Shown: piece after piece, positions 1 through 7,274 of the stretch
How positions within the stretch are numbered: position 1 is the first letter of the stretch
Layout of the letters: each line of letters starts with the position of its first letter
DNA from: Sphingobacteriia bacterium
Lineage (GTDB): Bacteria; Bacteroidota; Bacteroidia; Chitinophagales; Chitinophagaceae
Assembly: GCA_015999745.1 (NCBI GenBank)
Contig: JAECQP010000025.1
Coordinates: forward strand, 1 to 48,535
DNA: 48,535 nucleotides
Reading direction: 5' to 3'
Made by a program: the position numbers and the translations under genes
Notes under the pieces: generated by a model
What the model was told of the DNA's origin: nothing
Databases searched by the model: none
The model's input: the letters and a program-made list of their open reading frames with translations, nothing else

Positions 1-268
1 AACCAACCTGCAGCTTAGCTGAATGATCTTAAGCAACAGTCACAGCCTTTTGTTGCAGCATCTCCTTTTGTTTTGAGTCGGCGGCGGCACCTGGAAAGAA
101 GCGAACCTGTGCGGCGGCCCAAATGACGGTCTAATCACTGATTAGGCAGCCATGGCATACTGTGTATTGCCAGATAATGGTTGAATATTCAGATTAAAGT
201 GCTAATTATCCAACGCACTGCATGCTTACACCAACCGTAACCTATGCTGTCAAAACCAACACGGCCCC
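1..268 (-). ncRNA. ssrA: tmRNA (transfer-messenger RNA), 3' part cut off by the window edge
   Basis: tmRNA rescues stalled ribosomes and tags the unfinished protein for proteolysis. Read on the minus strand, the RNA begins GGGGCC at 268, followed by a GGTTTTGACAGC block and AAGCATGCAG, which match the conserved 5' tRNA-like half and the region after it. A short tag frame runs from 171 down to 142: GGC resume codon, then codons giving GNTQYAMAA and a TAA stop. The YAMAA ending is typical of tmRNA degradation tags. The stop codon lies in a perfect inverted repeat (131-145), as expected for the helix around the tag stop. GC-rich blocks at about 85-120 fit the later pseudoknots. About 100 nt, including the T arm and the 3' acceptor strand, should lie left of base 1. 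Family assignment is from sequence features only. Confidence 0.93.
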
Positions 269-285
269 AATTAATGAAGAGTGTA

Positions 286-319
286 CAAAGTTAAGCTCAA
301 AGTTTGATGATTACTTCAA
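286..319 (-). promoter_or_regulatory. Possible Bacteroidota-type promoter of tmRNA
   Basis: On the minus strand a TAACTTTG (286-293) fits the -7 consensus TAnnTTTG, and a TTG lies 23 bases upstream (317-319). The spacing is slightly longer than the 19-21 seen at other promoters here. Transcription would start near 280, leaving a leader of about 10 nt that RNase P could remove. It overlaps the 3' end of rseP. Confidence 0.4.
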
Positions 320-1660
320 TAACCTCCAGAAGTCTAACCCCAAAGCGTATGCCATAAGCCCTAAAAGTAATATCATACCTGCCATTTGGGCATATTCCAT
401 GAACTTGTCGCCCGGTTTACGGCCGGAGATCATTTCATAGATGGTGAACAGGGCATGCCCGCCATCCAGCGCCGGTATTGGCAGAATATTCATGAATGCG
501 AGCACAATAGAAAAGATACCGGTGAGTGTCCAGAATCTTTCCCAATCCCAAACCCCGGGGAAGGTATTGCCGATACTGATGACACTGCCCAATGAATCGC
601 TGGCATTTACCTTACCGGTAAAAATCTGCTTGATCCCGGTAACATACTTATCGAGTGTTTCCCAACAATGGTTAAATCCGATCGGAACAGATTGCAGCAG
701 GGTATATTCTGTTGTAACGGTTCCCAGTATGGAATAAGGGCTCACGGCAAAAAAGCCGATAGAACCTTTGTCGTTGATCAGCGCTTTCACCTGTATCGTA
801 TCCGCACCCCTGATCAGGCTTAAGCTAACCAGGGAATCGCTGTATCTTTTTTTAATCGCATCAAAGTCGTTGTAGTAAGGGCATGGCTGGTTATTAATCG
901 CAATCAGGGTATCGCCTTTACGCAATTCTCCATTGGTAATGGTAGCAGACTTGCCCACGGAATCAATGATCACCGGGTAACGGGGTATAATCATTCCGGC
1001 AAACTTCTTTTGCTTAACAATGGTTTTGGAGAAGTTTTCCGGAATAGCCAGATCAATCTGACTTCCATTGCGGGTCACCTGTATTTTCTTCGCTTCCTTC
1101 AGCACCATTTCAGATTCGAGGGTGCCGAAATTTTCGATCGGCTGCCCGTCGATCCCAACTACATTATCGCCATCCTGCAGGCCGATTGTTTTGGCAAGGG
1201 AATCTACATGTACGCCATATTTCAGGTTCTTCACCGGCAATTGCTCTTCGCCCCATACCCAGGTAATGCCAATAAAGATCACAATCGCCAGGATCACATT
1301 CACCACTACGCCACCCACCATAATAATGAGACGCTGCCAGGCCGGTTTGGAACGGAATTCCCATGGCTGGGCAGGAAGGTCCATCTGCTCCTTGTCCATG
1401 CTTTCATCAATCATGCCGGCAATCTTTACATAGCCGCCAAAAGGAATCCAGCCGAGGCCGTATTCGGTTTCACCGATCTTCTTTTTCCAGAGACTGAACC
1501 ATGGATTAAAGAACAGGTAAAATTTTTCTACCCTGCACTTAAAAAATTTAGCCGGCAGGTAATGCCCCAATTCGTGCAGAATTACCAATATGGAAAAGGA
1601 CAGGATAAACTGTCCCATTTTCACTCCCACACTTAACCAGTCAATTGCTAATAAACTCAT
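311..1660 (-). CDS. rseP: RIP metalloprotease RseP (site-2 protease)
   Basis: Intramembrane zinc protease of the M50 family, which cleaves transmembrane segments of anti-sigma factors and leftover signal peptides in the inner membrane. The zinc motif HELGH is at residues 29-33 in the first membrane helix, and the LDGGH motif that supplies the third ligand is at 398-402 near the C-terminus. Between them are two PDZ-like modules (about 130-210 and 215-300). The 449-residue length is typical of the family. The next downstream gene on this strand is tmRNA, whose 5' end lies 43 bases beyond the stop; dxr is 37 bases upstream. The dxr-rseP pairing is widely conserved, so the two are probably one operon. 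An alternative start at Met15 would still keep the zinc motif. Confidence 0.96.
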   Translation of the reverse strand: MSLLAIDWLSVGVKMGQFILSFSILVILHELGHYLPAKFFKCRVEKFYLFFNPWFSLWKKKIGETEYGLGWIPFGGYVKIAGMIDESMDKEQMDLPAQPWEFRSKPAWQRLIIMVGGVVVNVILAIVIFIGITWVWGEEQLPVKNLKYGVHVDSLAKTIGLQDGDNVVGIDGQPIENFGTLESEMVLKEAKKIQVTRNGSQIDLAIPENFSKTIVKQKKFAGMIIPRYPVIIDSVGKSATITNGELRKGDTLIAINNQPCPYYNDFDAIKKRYSDSLVSLSLIRGADTIQVKALINDKGSIGFFAVSPYSILGTVTTEYTLLQSVPIGFNHCWETLDKYVTGIKQIFTGKVNASDSLGSVISIGNTFPGVWDWERFWTLTGIFSIVLAFMNILPIPALDGGHALFTIYEMISGRKPGDKFMEYAQMAGMILLLGLMAYALGLDFWRLLK

Positions 1661-1697
1661 ATCTGATTTCCCGAAGGTTTTATTTTACAAATTAAAA

Positions 1698-2855
1698 TTA
1701 CATGTGAACAAGAGAAGCGGCAAAGTCCCGCGCTTCAGCATCTGTGTCGAAATATTCCTGCAAAGTAGGCTGCTCAATAAAATGAACTTTCGCCATGGTC
1801 TGTTCCACCATTTCAGTCATATCCAGAAAACCGATCCGGTTGCGAAGAAACGCAAAAACGGCTATTTCATTGGCGGCATTCAGGATGCACGGCATATTTC
1901 CGCCCTTGTACAGCGCATCGGTAGCCAGTGCCAGGTTGCGAAAGGTTTTTAAATCCGGCTCTTCAAAAGAGAGGTTGTTCGGTTTTTTAAAATCGTACCG
2001 GGGAAAATCATTGGCAATCCGCTGGGGGAAGGCCAGTGCATATTGAATCGGCAGCTTCATATCGGGCATACCCATCTGCGCCTTAATACTCCCGTCGTTG
2101 AACATTACCATACTGTGGATGATGCTTTGCGGATGCACTACCACCTGTATCTGGTGCGCATCAAGATTGAACAACCATTTGGCTTCAATCATTTCCAGCC
2201 CTTTGTTCATGAGGGTGGCGGAGTCGATGGTAATTTTGGCGCCCATGCTCCAGTTGGGATGCTGCAGTGCATGATCCTTCTTTACATTCACCAGGAAGTT
2301 GGGTTTCTTTCCGAGGAAAGGACCACCGCTTGCGGTGAGGATAATCTTTTCAATCTTATTTCTGCCCTCTCCAACCAGGCACTGAAAAATAGCAGAGTGC
2401 TCGCTATCTACCGGGATGATCGGAATTCTTTTTTCGGCAGCCTGGCGCATGACGATATCACCGGCAACTACCAGGGTTTCCTTATTGGCCAGGGCAATGG
2501 GTTTACCCAGTTCAATCGCATTCAGGGTAGGCCTTAACCCGGCATAGCCAACAATGGCGGCCAGCATCATATCATAACAGTCCATCGAAGCGGCTTCGGC
2601 AAGCGCAGCCTCCCCCGCAAATACTTTAACATCGGTTTTGGATAATGCTTCCTTAACGGCGAGGTATTTTTTCTCGTCGCCAATCACCACCACATTGGGA
2701 TTGAAATACAATGCCTGTTTGATCAATAATTCGTCATTGGACTGAGCAGTTAAAATCTCCGCAGAAAAAAGATCGGGATTCGCCCTGATCACGTCCAGTG
2801 CCTGAGTACCGATCGACCCTGTTGACCCGAATATAGCGATGCGTTTTTGACTCAT
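1698..2855 (-). CDS. dxr: 1-deoxy-D-xylulose-5-phosphate reductoisomerase
   Basis: Catalyses the NADPH-dependent conversion of DXP to MEP, the first committed step of the non-mevalonate isoprenoid pathway, in the cytosol. The N-terminal dinucleotide-binding loop GSTGSIG is at residues 10-16. The NKE motif is at 124-126, the metal-binding PVDSEHSA block (Asp150, Glu152) follows, and the MNKGLEMIEA block supplies Glu221. At 385 residues it is full length. It lies immediately upstream of rseP on the same strand. ispH, the last enzyme of the same pathway, is about 20 kb away at 22876-24099. Confidence 0.97.
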   Translation of the reverse strand: MSQKRIAIFGSTGSIGTQALDVIRANPDLFSAEILTAQSNDELLIKQALYFNPNVVVIGDEKKYLAVKEALSKTDVKVFAGEAALAEAASMDCYDMMLAAIVGYAGLRPTLNAIELGKPIALANKETLVVAGDIVMRQAAEKRIPIIPVDSEHSAIFQCLVGEGRNKIEKIILTASGGPFLGKKPNFLVNVKKDHALQHPNWSMGAKITIDSATLMNKGLEMIEAKWLFNLDAHQIQVVVHPQSIIHSMVMFNDGSIKAQMGMPDMKLPIQYALAFPQRIANDFPRYDFKKPNNLSFEEPDLKTFRNLALATDALYKGGNMPCILNAANEIAVFAFLRNRIGFLDMTEMVEQTMAKVHFIEQPTLQEYFDTDAEARDFAASLVHM

Positions 2856-2932
2856 TCAATTATTTTAACGGATACTGAATTGGCTACAAAATAAGCAAAT
2901 ATGCAGTATGCTTTGTTCACAATATTTAAGGC

Positions 2933-4429
2933 CTATGCCTGTACAAAAGGTTTTAATGCGTCTGCAATCTCCCGGTTATTGCTCAGGCGGGGTACTTTAT
3001 TCTGTCCACCCAGCTTACCGATTGATTTCATGTAATTGATAAATCCGCTCCTGGCAATAACCGTAACCTGCAGGGGTAATAAGATATTACCGCGCATCAG
3101 GTCATCGTAGTACACATTCTTTGCACGCATCCATTCGTTCAGGGTATGGCTGAAAGCCTGCAGATCTGCCGGGGCTTCCTCAAATTCAATCAGCCATTCG
3201 TGGTAGCTTTTACCCTCCCCCTGCTGTATCATGGGCGCCACCGTAAACTCTGTTACCCTGGCATGGTGTTCGGCGCAGGCGCTCAACATGGCCTGCTCCA
3301 CTTCTTCCCCAATCACGTGTTCACCAAAAGCCGATATAAAATGCTTGATCCTTCCGGTTACAATGAGCCGGTAGGGTTCCAGGCTTACGAATTTGACCGT
3401 ATCCCCCAGGTTATAACCCCATAAACCCGCATTACTATTGATGACTAACGCATAGTTCTCGCCCAGCTTAACATCTTTCAGCGATAACCGGGCAGGGTTT
3501 TCGTTGAACACCTCTCCCGCAGGGATGAATTCAAAAAAAATGCCACTGTTGGTATTCAGAAGCAACCCCTGTTCGGTTTGTGAATCCTGAAAAGCAAAAA
3601 AGCCTTCGCTGGCGGGGAACAATTCTACGGAGTCTACTTTTCGGCCAATACTCTCGTAAATTCTTGCTTTATACGGCTCAAAATTGACCCCGCCCTGCAC
3701 CATTACACTGAAATTAGGAAAGAGTTCTCCCACTTTTTTACCTGATTTTTCGATCAGGCGGTCAAAATACATCTGCATCCAGGGTGGTATGCCGCTGATC
3801 AGGGTCATGTCCTTATTGATCGTTTCTTCTACAATTTTATCCAGTTTGGTTTCCCATTCCTCTATACAGTTGGTTTCAAAACCAGGAAGCTGGTTAGATC
3901 GCAGATAGGCAGGAATATGGTGATTCACGATACCGCTGAGCCTGCCGGTGGGAATATTCCCGATTCTCTCCAGTACAGGGGACCCGCTTAAGAAGATCAT
4001 CCTGCCATTGGCAAATGCATAATTGCCGGTTTCCGCCATATAACAAAACAGGGCGTTCCTGGCGCTATTGATATGGTTGGGAATAGAATCCTTCGTAATC
4101 GGGATGTATTTTACGCCGCTGGTGGTACCGCTGGTTTTGGCAAAATAGATAGGGCTGCCTTTCCAGAGTACATTTTGCGTTCCCTGCTTGATCTGCTCAA
4201 TATAAGGTTTCAGCAGTTCGTAATCCCTCACGGGAACGGCCTGGATATAGCCTGCATAGTCGGTCACCTCCGCCAACCGGTGGTCTTTCCCGAACCGGGT
4301 ATGCTGGCCGGTTTTCAGTTGAACCTTAAGAATGGCTTCCTGGTGCTCTACCGCCAGAAGCATCCCCTTCCGGGTTTTATTATATATGAGCTGGGCAAAG
4401 GGTTTTGCCACTAATGATTTGAGGTTCAT
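2933..4429 (-). CDS. GH3-family (auxin-responsive promoter family) adenylating protein
   Basis: Member of the GH3 branch of the acyl-adenylate-forming superfamily. In plants these enzymes conjugate amino acids to hormones; in Bacteroidota the substrate is unknown. The phosphate-binding loop reads AKTSGTTSG at residues 97-105. An ASEGFFAFQ block in the middle and an NLGDTVKF block further on match the adenylation core. The length of 498 residues is usual for bacterial GH3 proteins. No signal peptide is visible, so it is probably cytosolic. It is separated from dxr by 77 bases and may share its transcript. Family is recognised with confidence; the reaction is not. Confidence 0.9.
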   Translation of the reverse strand: MNLKSLVAKPFAQLIYNKTRKGMLLAVEHQEAILKVQLKTGQHTRFGKDHRLAEVTDYAGYIQAVPVRDYELLKPYIEQIKQGTQNVLWKGSPIYFAKTSGTTSGVKYIPITKDSIPNHINSARNALFCYMAETGNYAFANGRMIFLSGSPVLERIGNIPTGRLSGIVNHHIPAYLRSNQLPGFETNCIEEWETKLDKIVEETINKDMTLISGIPPWMQMYFDRLIEKSGKKVGELFPNFSVMVQGGVNFEPYKARIYESIGRKVDSVELFPASEGFFAFQDSQTEQGLLLNTNSGIFFEFIPAGEVFNENPARLSLKDVKLGENYALVINSNAGLWGYNLGDTVKFVSLEPYRLIVTGRIKHFISAFGEHVIGEEVEQAMLSACAEHHARVTEFTVAPMIQQGEGKSYHEWLIEFEEAPADLQAFSHTLNEWMRAKNVYYDDLMRGNILLPLQVTVIARSGFINYMKSIGKLGGQNKVPRLSNNREIADALKPFVQA

Positions 4430-4525
4430 AATTCGCTGATGATCAATCTAAAGGCAAAAATAGGGCCTTGTTGGCCGGTTTGGTGAGGTAAATAACTAAA
4501 TTTGTGATAATTTATTTCGAAAATC

Positions 4526-4558
4526 TTTGTGATTTGTTCCCGTAAAACCCTACCTTTG
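4526..4558 (+). promoter_or_regulatory. Promoter of rplU-rpmA
   Basis: TTTG (4526-4529), a 21-base spacer and TACCTTTG (4551-4558) match the Bacteroidota -33/-7 consensus. Transcription should begin near 4562, giving a leader of less than 20 nt before the rplU ATG at 4580. The divergent GH3 gene begins at 4429. Confidence 0.75.
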
Positions 4559-4579
4559 CCGTCCTAATTTTGGATAGCT

Positions 4580-4885
4580 ATGTTAGCAGTTGTAAAAATC
4601 GCAGGTCAACAATTTAAAGTACAAGAAGGTCAAAGCTTGTACGTTCCTCACCTGCAGGGCAAAACCGGAGACAAAGTAGAGTTCAATGATGTATTGTTCG
4701 TTGACAAGGACGGTACTATTTCTACAGGAGCAGCTGTGAAAGCAACTGTAAAAGCAGAAATAATCAGTGACCTGGTACAAGGAGAAAAAGTGATCGCCTT
4801 TAAAATGAAGAGGAGGAAAGGCTTCCGCAAGAAGCACGGTCACCGTACTCATTACACCAGAATCAAAATCGAAAGCATCGCTTAA
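4580..4885 (+). CDS. rplU: 50S ribosomal protein L21
   Basis: Structural protein of the large ribosomal subunit that binds 23S rRNA. The 101-residue product starts MLAVVKIAGQQFKV and ends with the Lys/Arg-rich segment containing KMKRRKGFRKKHGHR and TRIKI, both characteristic of L21. It is first in the rplU-rpmA operon, 51 bases before rpmA. The ATG lies 22 bases after the -7 element of a good promoter, so the leader is very short and no strong Shine-Dalgarno sequence is seen, as is common in Bacteroidota. Confidence 0.98.
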   Translation: MLAVVKIAGQQFKVQEGQSLYVPHLQGKTGDKVEFNDVLFVDKDGTISTGAAVKATVKAEIISDLVQGEKVIAFKMKRRKGFRKKHGHRTHYTRIKIESIA

Positions 4886-4936
4886 TAAAACGCTTTGAAT
4901 GCCATGCGGGCAGCCAAAGTTTAAAATCATACAATT

Positions 4937-5203
4937 ATGGCACACAAAAAAGGGGAAGGTAGTGTTAAGAACGGTCGTGACTCACAAAGCAAACGCTTAG
5001 GTGTTAAGATTTACGGCGGTCAGCCTGCTCTTTCCGGCAACATCATCGTTCGTCAGAGAGGTACTCAATATCATCCTGGTAAAAATGTAGGAGTAGGATC
5101 TGACTTCACATTATTCGCTTTATCTGATGGTATTGTTGAATTCAAAAAAGGAAGAACAGACAAGACAACTGTATCTGTTTTACCTTCTGTAGCTACTGCA
5201 TAA
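4937..5203 (+). CDS. rpmA: 50S ribosomal protein L27
   Basis: Large-subunit protein whose N-terminus reaches towards the peptidyl transferase centre. The 88-residue product begins [16 protein letters not shown] and has the conserved [10 protein letters not shown] and [10 protein letters not shown] blocks. It starts directly with the mature-type MAHKK sequence, so it lacks the cleavable N-terminal extension found in some Firmicutes. It follows rplU in the usual order. Confidence 0.98.
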   Translation: MAHKKGEGSVKNGRDSQSKRLGVKIYGGQPALSGNIIVRQRGTQYHPGKNVGVGSDFTLFALSDGIVEFKKGRTDKTTVSVLPSVATA

Positions 5204-5212
5204 AAAAAATAT

Positions 5213-5244
5213 TTTGTAGTTCCAAATAAGTTTTTTTATTTTAG
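5213..5244 (+). promoter_or_regulatory. Promoter of the H1-like gene
   Basis: TTTG (5213-5216), a 20-base spacer and TATTTTAG (5237-5244) fit the local promoter pattern with A in place of T at position 7 of the -7 box. Expected start is near 5250, giving a leader of roughly 27 nt. It suggests the H1-like gene is transcribed independently of rpmA. Confidence 0.6.
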
Positions 5245-5277
5245 GGTATTATTTACTAACCATTAAATCTAAAAAAC

Positions 5278-5499
5278 ATGGCAACTGCAAAAAAAGCTGC
5301 AAAGAAAGCTGCTCCTAAAAAAGCCGCTAAGAAAGCTGCTCCTAAAAAAGCTGCAAAGAAAGCTGCTCCTAAAAAAGCCGCTAAAAAAGCCGCTCCTAAA
5401 AAAGCTGCAAAGAAAGCTGCTCCTAAAAAAGCCGCTAAGAAAGCTGCTCCTAAAAAGGCTGCAAAGAAAGCTGCTCCTAAAAAAGCCGCTAAGAAGTAA
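5278..5499 (+). CDS. Histone H1-like Ala/Lys/Pro repeat protein
   Basis: A 73-residue, strongly basic protein resembling the C-terminal tail of eukaryotic histone H1 and the bacterial HC1/HC2- and AlgP-like tails. After MATAKK it consists of seven perfect copies of AAKKAAPKK and ends AAKK. It has no acidic or aromatic residues, so it is expected to be disordered and to bind DNA or RNA non-specifically. This role is inferred from composition. It has its own promoter upstream and a strong terminator 34 bases after the stop, so it is a single-gene unit that could be highly expressed. Repeat-number variation between strains is likely. Confidence 0.88.
   Translation: MATAKKAAKKAAPKKAAKKAAPKKAAKKAAPKKAAKKAAPKKAAKKAAPKKAAKKAAPKKAAKKAAPKKAAKK
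5296..5484 (+). repeat. Tandem coding repeat, seven 27-bp units
   Basis: Seven head-to-tail 27-base units encode AAKKAAPKK. The amino-acid repeat is perfect, but the DNA copies differ at synonymous third positions (gct/gcc/gca, aaa/aag). This implies selection on the protein repeat, or an older array, rather than a very recent expansion. Confidence 0.95.
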
Positions 5500-5533
5500 G
5501 CTTCTTATTTCTAAAGCAGAAATAGATTTAAGG

Positions 5534-5559
5534 TCCCGGACAATGTCCGGGATTTTTTT
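5534..5559 (+). terminator. Rho-independent terminator after the H1-like gene
   Basis: An 8-bp perfect stem (TCCCGGAC at 5534-5541 paired with GTCCGGGA at 5545-5552), a 3-base loop AAT and a run of seven T (5553-5559). Confidence 0.92.
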
Positions 5560-5593
5560 ATGTCCATATTCCCCGTCTTTATTATTTTACACT

Positions 5594-7273
5594 ATGATGA
5601 ATAACTATGCCATAGCAGATAATTTCAGTTTACTGTCCAAATTAATGGATATACATGGAGAAAACTCCTTCAAGGCCAAATCCTATGCTGCTGCGGCATT
5701 CACAATAGAAAAACTACCTTCCCAGCTTGCCACCCTCCCGCCTGAACAGGTTTTTAAAATCCGGGGAATCGGAGATAGTATCGGAAAAAACATTGTAGAA
5801 CAACTGGAAACCGGGCGTTTGTCTGCGCTCGACGAATACCTGAAAAAAACACCGGCGGGCATTTTGGAAATGCTCAGCATTAAGGGGATCGGTCCTAAAA
5901 AAATTGCGACAATCTGGAAAGAACTGGAAATAGAAACCTTGGGAGAATTGTTGTATGCGTGTAACGAAAACAGGTTGATGTTGTATAAAGGTTTTGGAGA
6001 AAAGACCCAGCAAAATATCAAGGAAGCCATCGAATTTTACATGGGCGCATTGGGAAGTTATCTCTATCAGCAGGTGGAATCTTTCGTAGAAACCGTCCAC
6101 CAAAAACTAAAGTCTGCTTTCAAAAGCGATTTTTTACTGACCGGGGAGTATAGAAGGCAATTGGAAGTAATCAACAAAATTGAGTGGGTTACCAGCGAAT
6201 CTGCCGCCGGATTAAAAGATTTTTTTGCCCAACATGATTTCCAGGTAAAAGAAGAGAGCAACGAATGCATCAGTTTCGCGGGAAAAGAAAATATCATCCT
6301 TTGTTTTTACCTCGCACCACCGCAACAACTGCAATCCAAATTGTTTACCACCAGTTGCAGTGAGGATTTTTTAAAGGAATGGGAGTTGGTTACCCAATGG
6401 AATGCCAGCACAAGCTATGCATCGGAAGATGAGATCTTCAATCATGCCAATATCTGCCCTATTCCGGCTTATCAGCGGGAAACGGCAATAATCATACACG
6501 CTGCCCGCAACAACGAACTGCATTCGGTAATTGAACCCGAACAGATTACCGGCATCATCCATAGCCACAGTAACTGGAGCGACGGAAGTAATACCATCGA
6601 AGAAATGGCCAAAGCTGCCATTTCCGGGGGATACCGGTTCCTCGTGATCAGCGACCACTCCAAATCTGCCTTCTATGCCAACGGACTTCAGGAAGAGCGC
6701 ATCAAAGCACAGCACCTGCAGATTGATGAATTGAACGCAGCGCTGGCCCCGTTCAAAATCTATAAAAGCATCGAAAGCGATATCCTCAACGATGGTAGCC
6801 TCGACTATGGCAACGGTATTCTGAAAAGCTTTGACCTGGTCATTGCATCGGTGCATTCCAACCTCAAAATGAGCCAGGAGAAAGCCATGAGCCGGCTGCT
6901 CAATGCCATTGAGAACCCTTATACTTCTATACTGGGGCATATGACCGGCCGCCTCCTGCTTAGCCGGAACGGCTATCCCGTTGATCATGATAAAATCATT
7001 GATGCCTGTGCAGCCAATAACGTAGTCATTGAACTGAATGCACACCCAAGACGTTTGGATATAGACTGGAGATGGATACACAAGGCGTTGGAGAAAAATG
7101 TACTGATCTCCATTAACCCGGATGCTCATGCCATTGAAGGATTTGGTGATTGCAGATACGGCGTACTGGTTGCACAGAAAGCAGGATTAACCCGATCCGC
7201 AAACCTCAGCAGTTTTTCACTGTCCGCCTTTGAGCAATTTGTACAAGAGCAGAAAGCCAAAAGACCACTTTAG
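5594..7273 (+). CDS. PolX-like protein: HhH domain, degenerate polymerase domain, PHP phosphoesterase
   Basis: Family X DNA polymerase relative of about 559 residues, probably acting in DNA repair. Residues 1-90 hold the N-terminal helical lyase-like region. Helix-hairpin-helix loops are at 57-67 (RGIGDSIGKNI) and 97-104 (KGIGPKKI). The polymerase motif keeps GEYRR (184-188), but the following aspartates normally needed for catalysis (GDxD) are replaced by a NKIEW segment. The C-terminal PHP domain looks intact: HSHSNWSDG (323-331), ISDHSKS, ESDIL, ASVHSN, LGHMTGR, NAHPRRLD and NPDAH. It may therefore act as a nuclease or phosphoesterase rather than a polymerase. An upstream in-frame start at 5543 lies inside the terminator, so Met at 5594 is preferred. 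It is convergent with the next gene, with one base between them. Confidence 0.9.
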   Translation: MMNNYAIADNFSLLSKLMDIHGENSFKAKSYAAAAFTIEKLPSQLATLPPEQVFKIRGIGDSIGKNIVEQLETGRLSALDEYLKKTPAGILEMLSIKGIGPKKIATIWKELEIETLGELLYACNENRLMLYKGFGEKTQQNIKEAIEFYMGALGSYLYQQVESFVETVHQKLKSAFKSDFLLTGEYRRQLEVINKIEWVTSESAAGLKDFFAQHDFQVKEESNECISFAGKENIILCFYLAPPQQLQSKLFTTSCSEDFLKEWELVTQWNASTSYASEDEIFNHANICPIPAYQRETAIIIHAARNNELHSVIEPEQITGIIHSHSNWSDGSNTIEEMAKAAISGGYRFLVISDHSKSAFYANGLQEERIKAQHLQIDELNAALAPFKIYKSIESDILNDGSLDYGNGILKSFDLVIASVHSNLKMSQEKAMSRLLNAIENPYTSILGHMTGRLLLSRNGYPVDHDKIIDACAANNVVIELNAHPRRLDIDWRWIHKALEKNVLISINPDAHAIEGFGDCRYGVLVAQKAGLTRSANLSSFSLSAFEQFVQEQKAKRPL

Positions 7274-7274
7274 C

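Noticed and set aside
131..145. Perfect palindrome CTAATCA/TGATTAG considered as an operator
   Set aside because: It falls exactly at the tmRNA tag stop codon and is explained by the RNA helix there.
1010..1636. 208-residue plus-strand open frame
   Set aside because: Lies opposite rseP, whose zinc and PDZ motifs are clear; the antisense product resembles nothing known.
5543..5593. Upstream in-frame start of the PolX-like gene
   Set aside because: It begins inside the terminator stem of the H1-like gene, and the extra 17 residues are not part of the family.
6371..7129. 252-residue minus-strand open frame
   Set aside because: Antisense to the PHP domain of the PolX-like gene; it exists because of the codon bias of the real gene.
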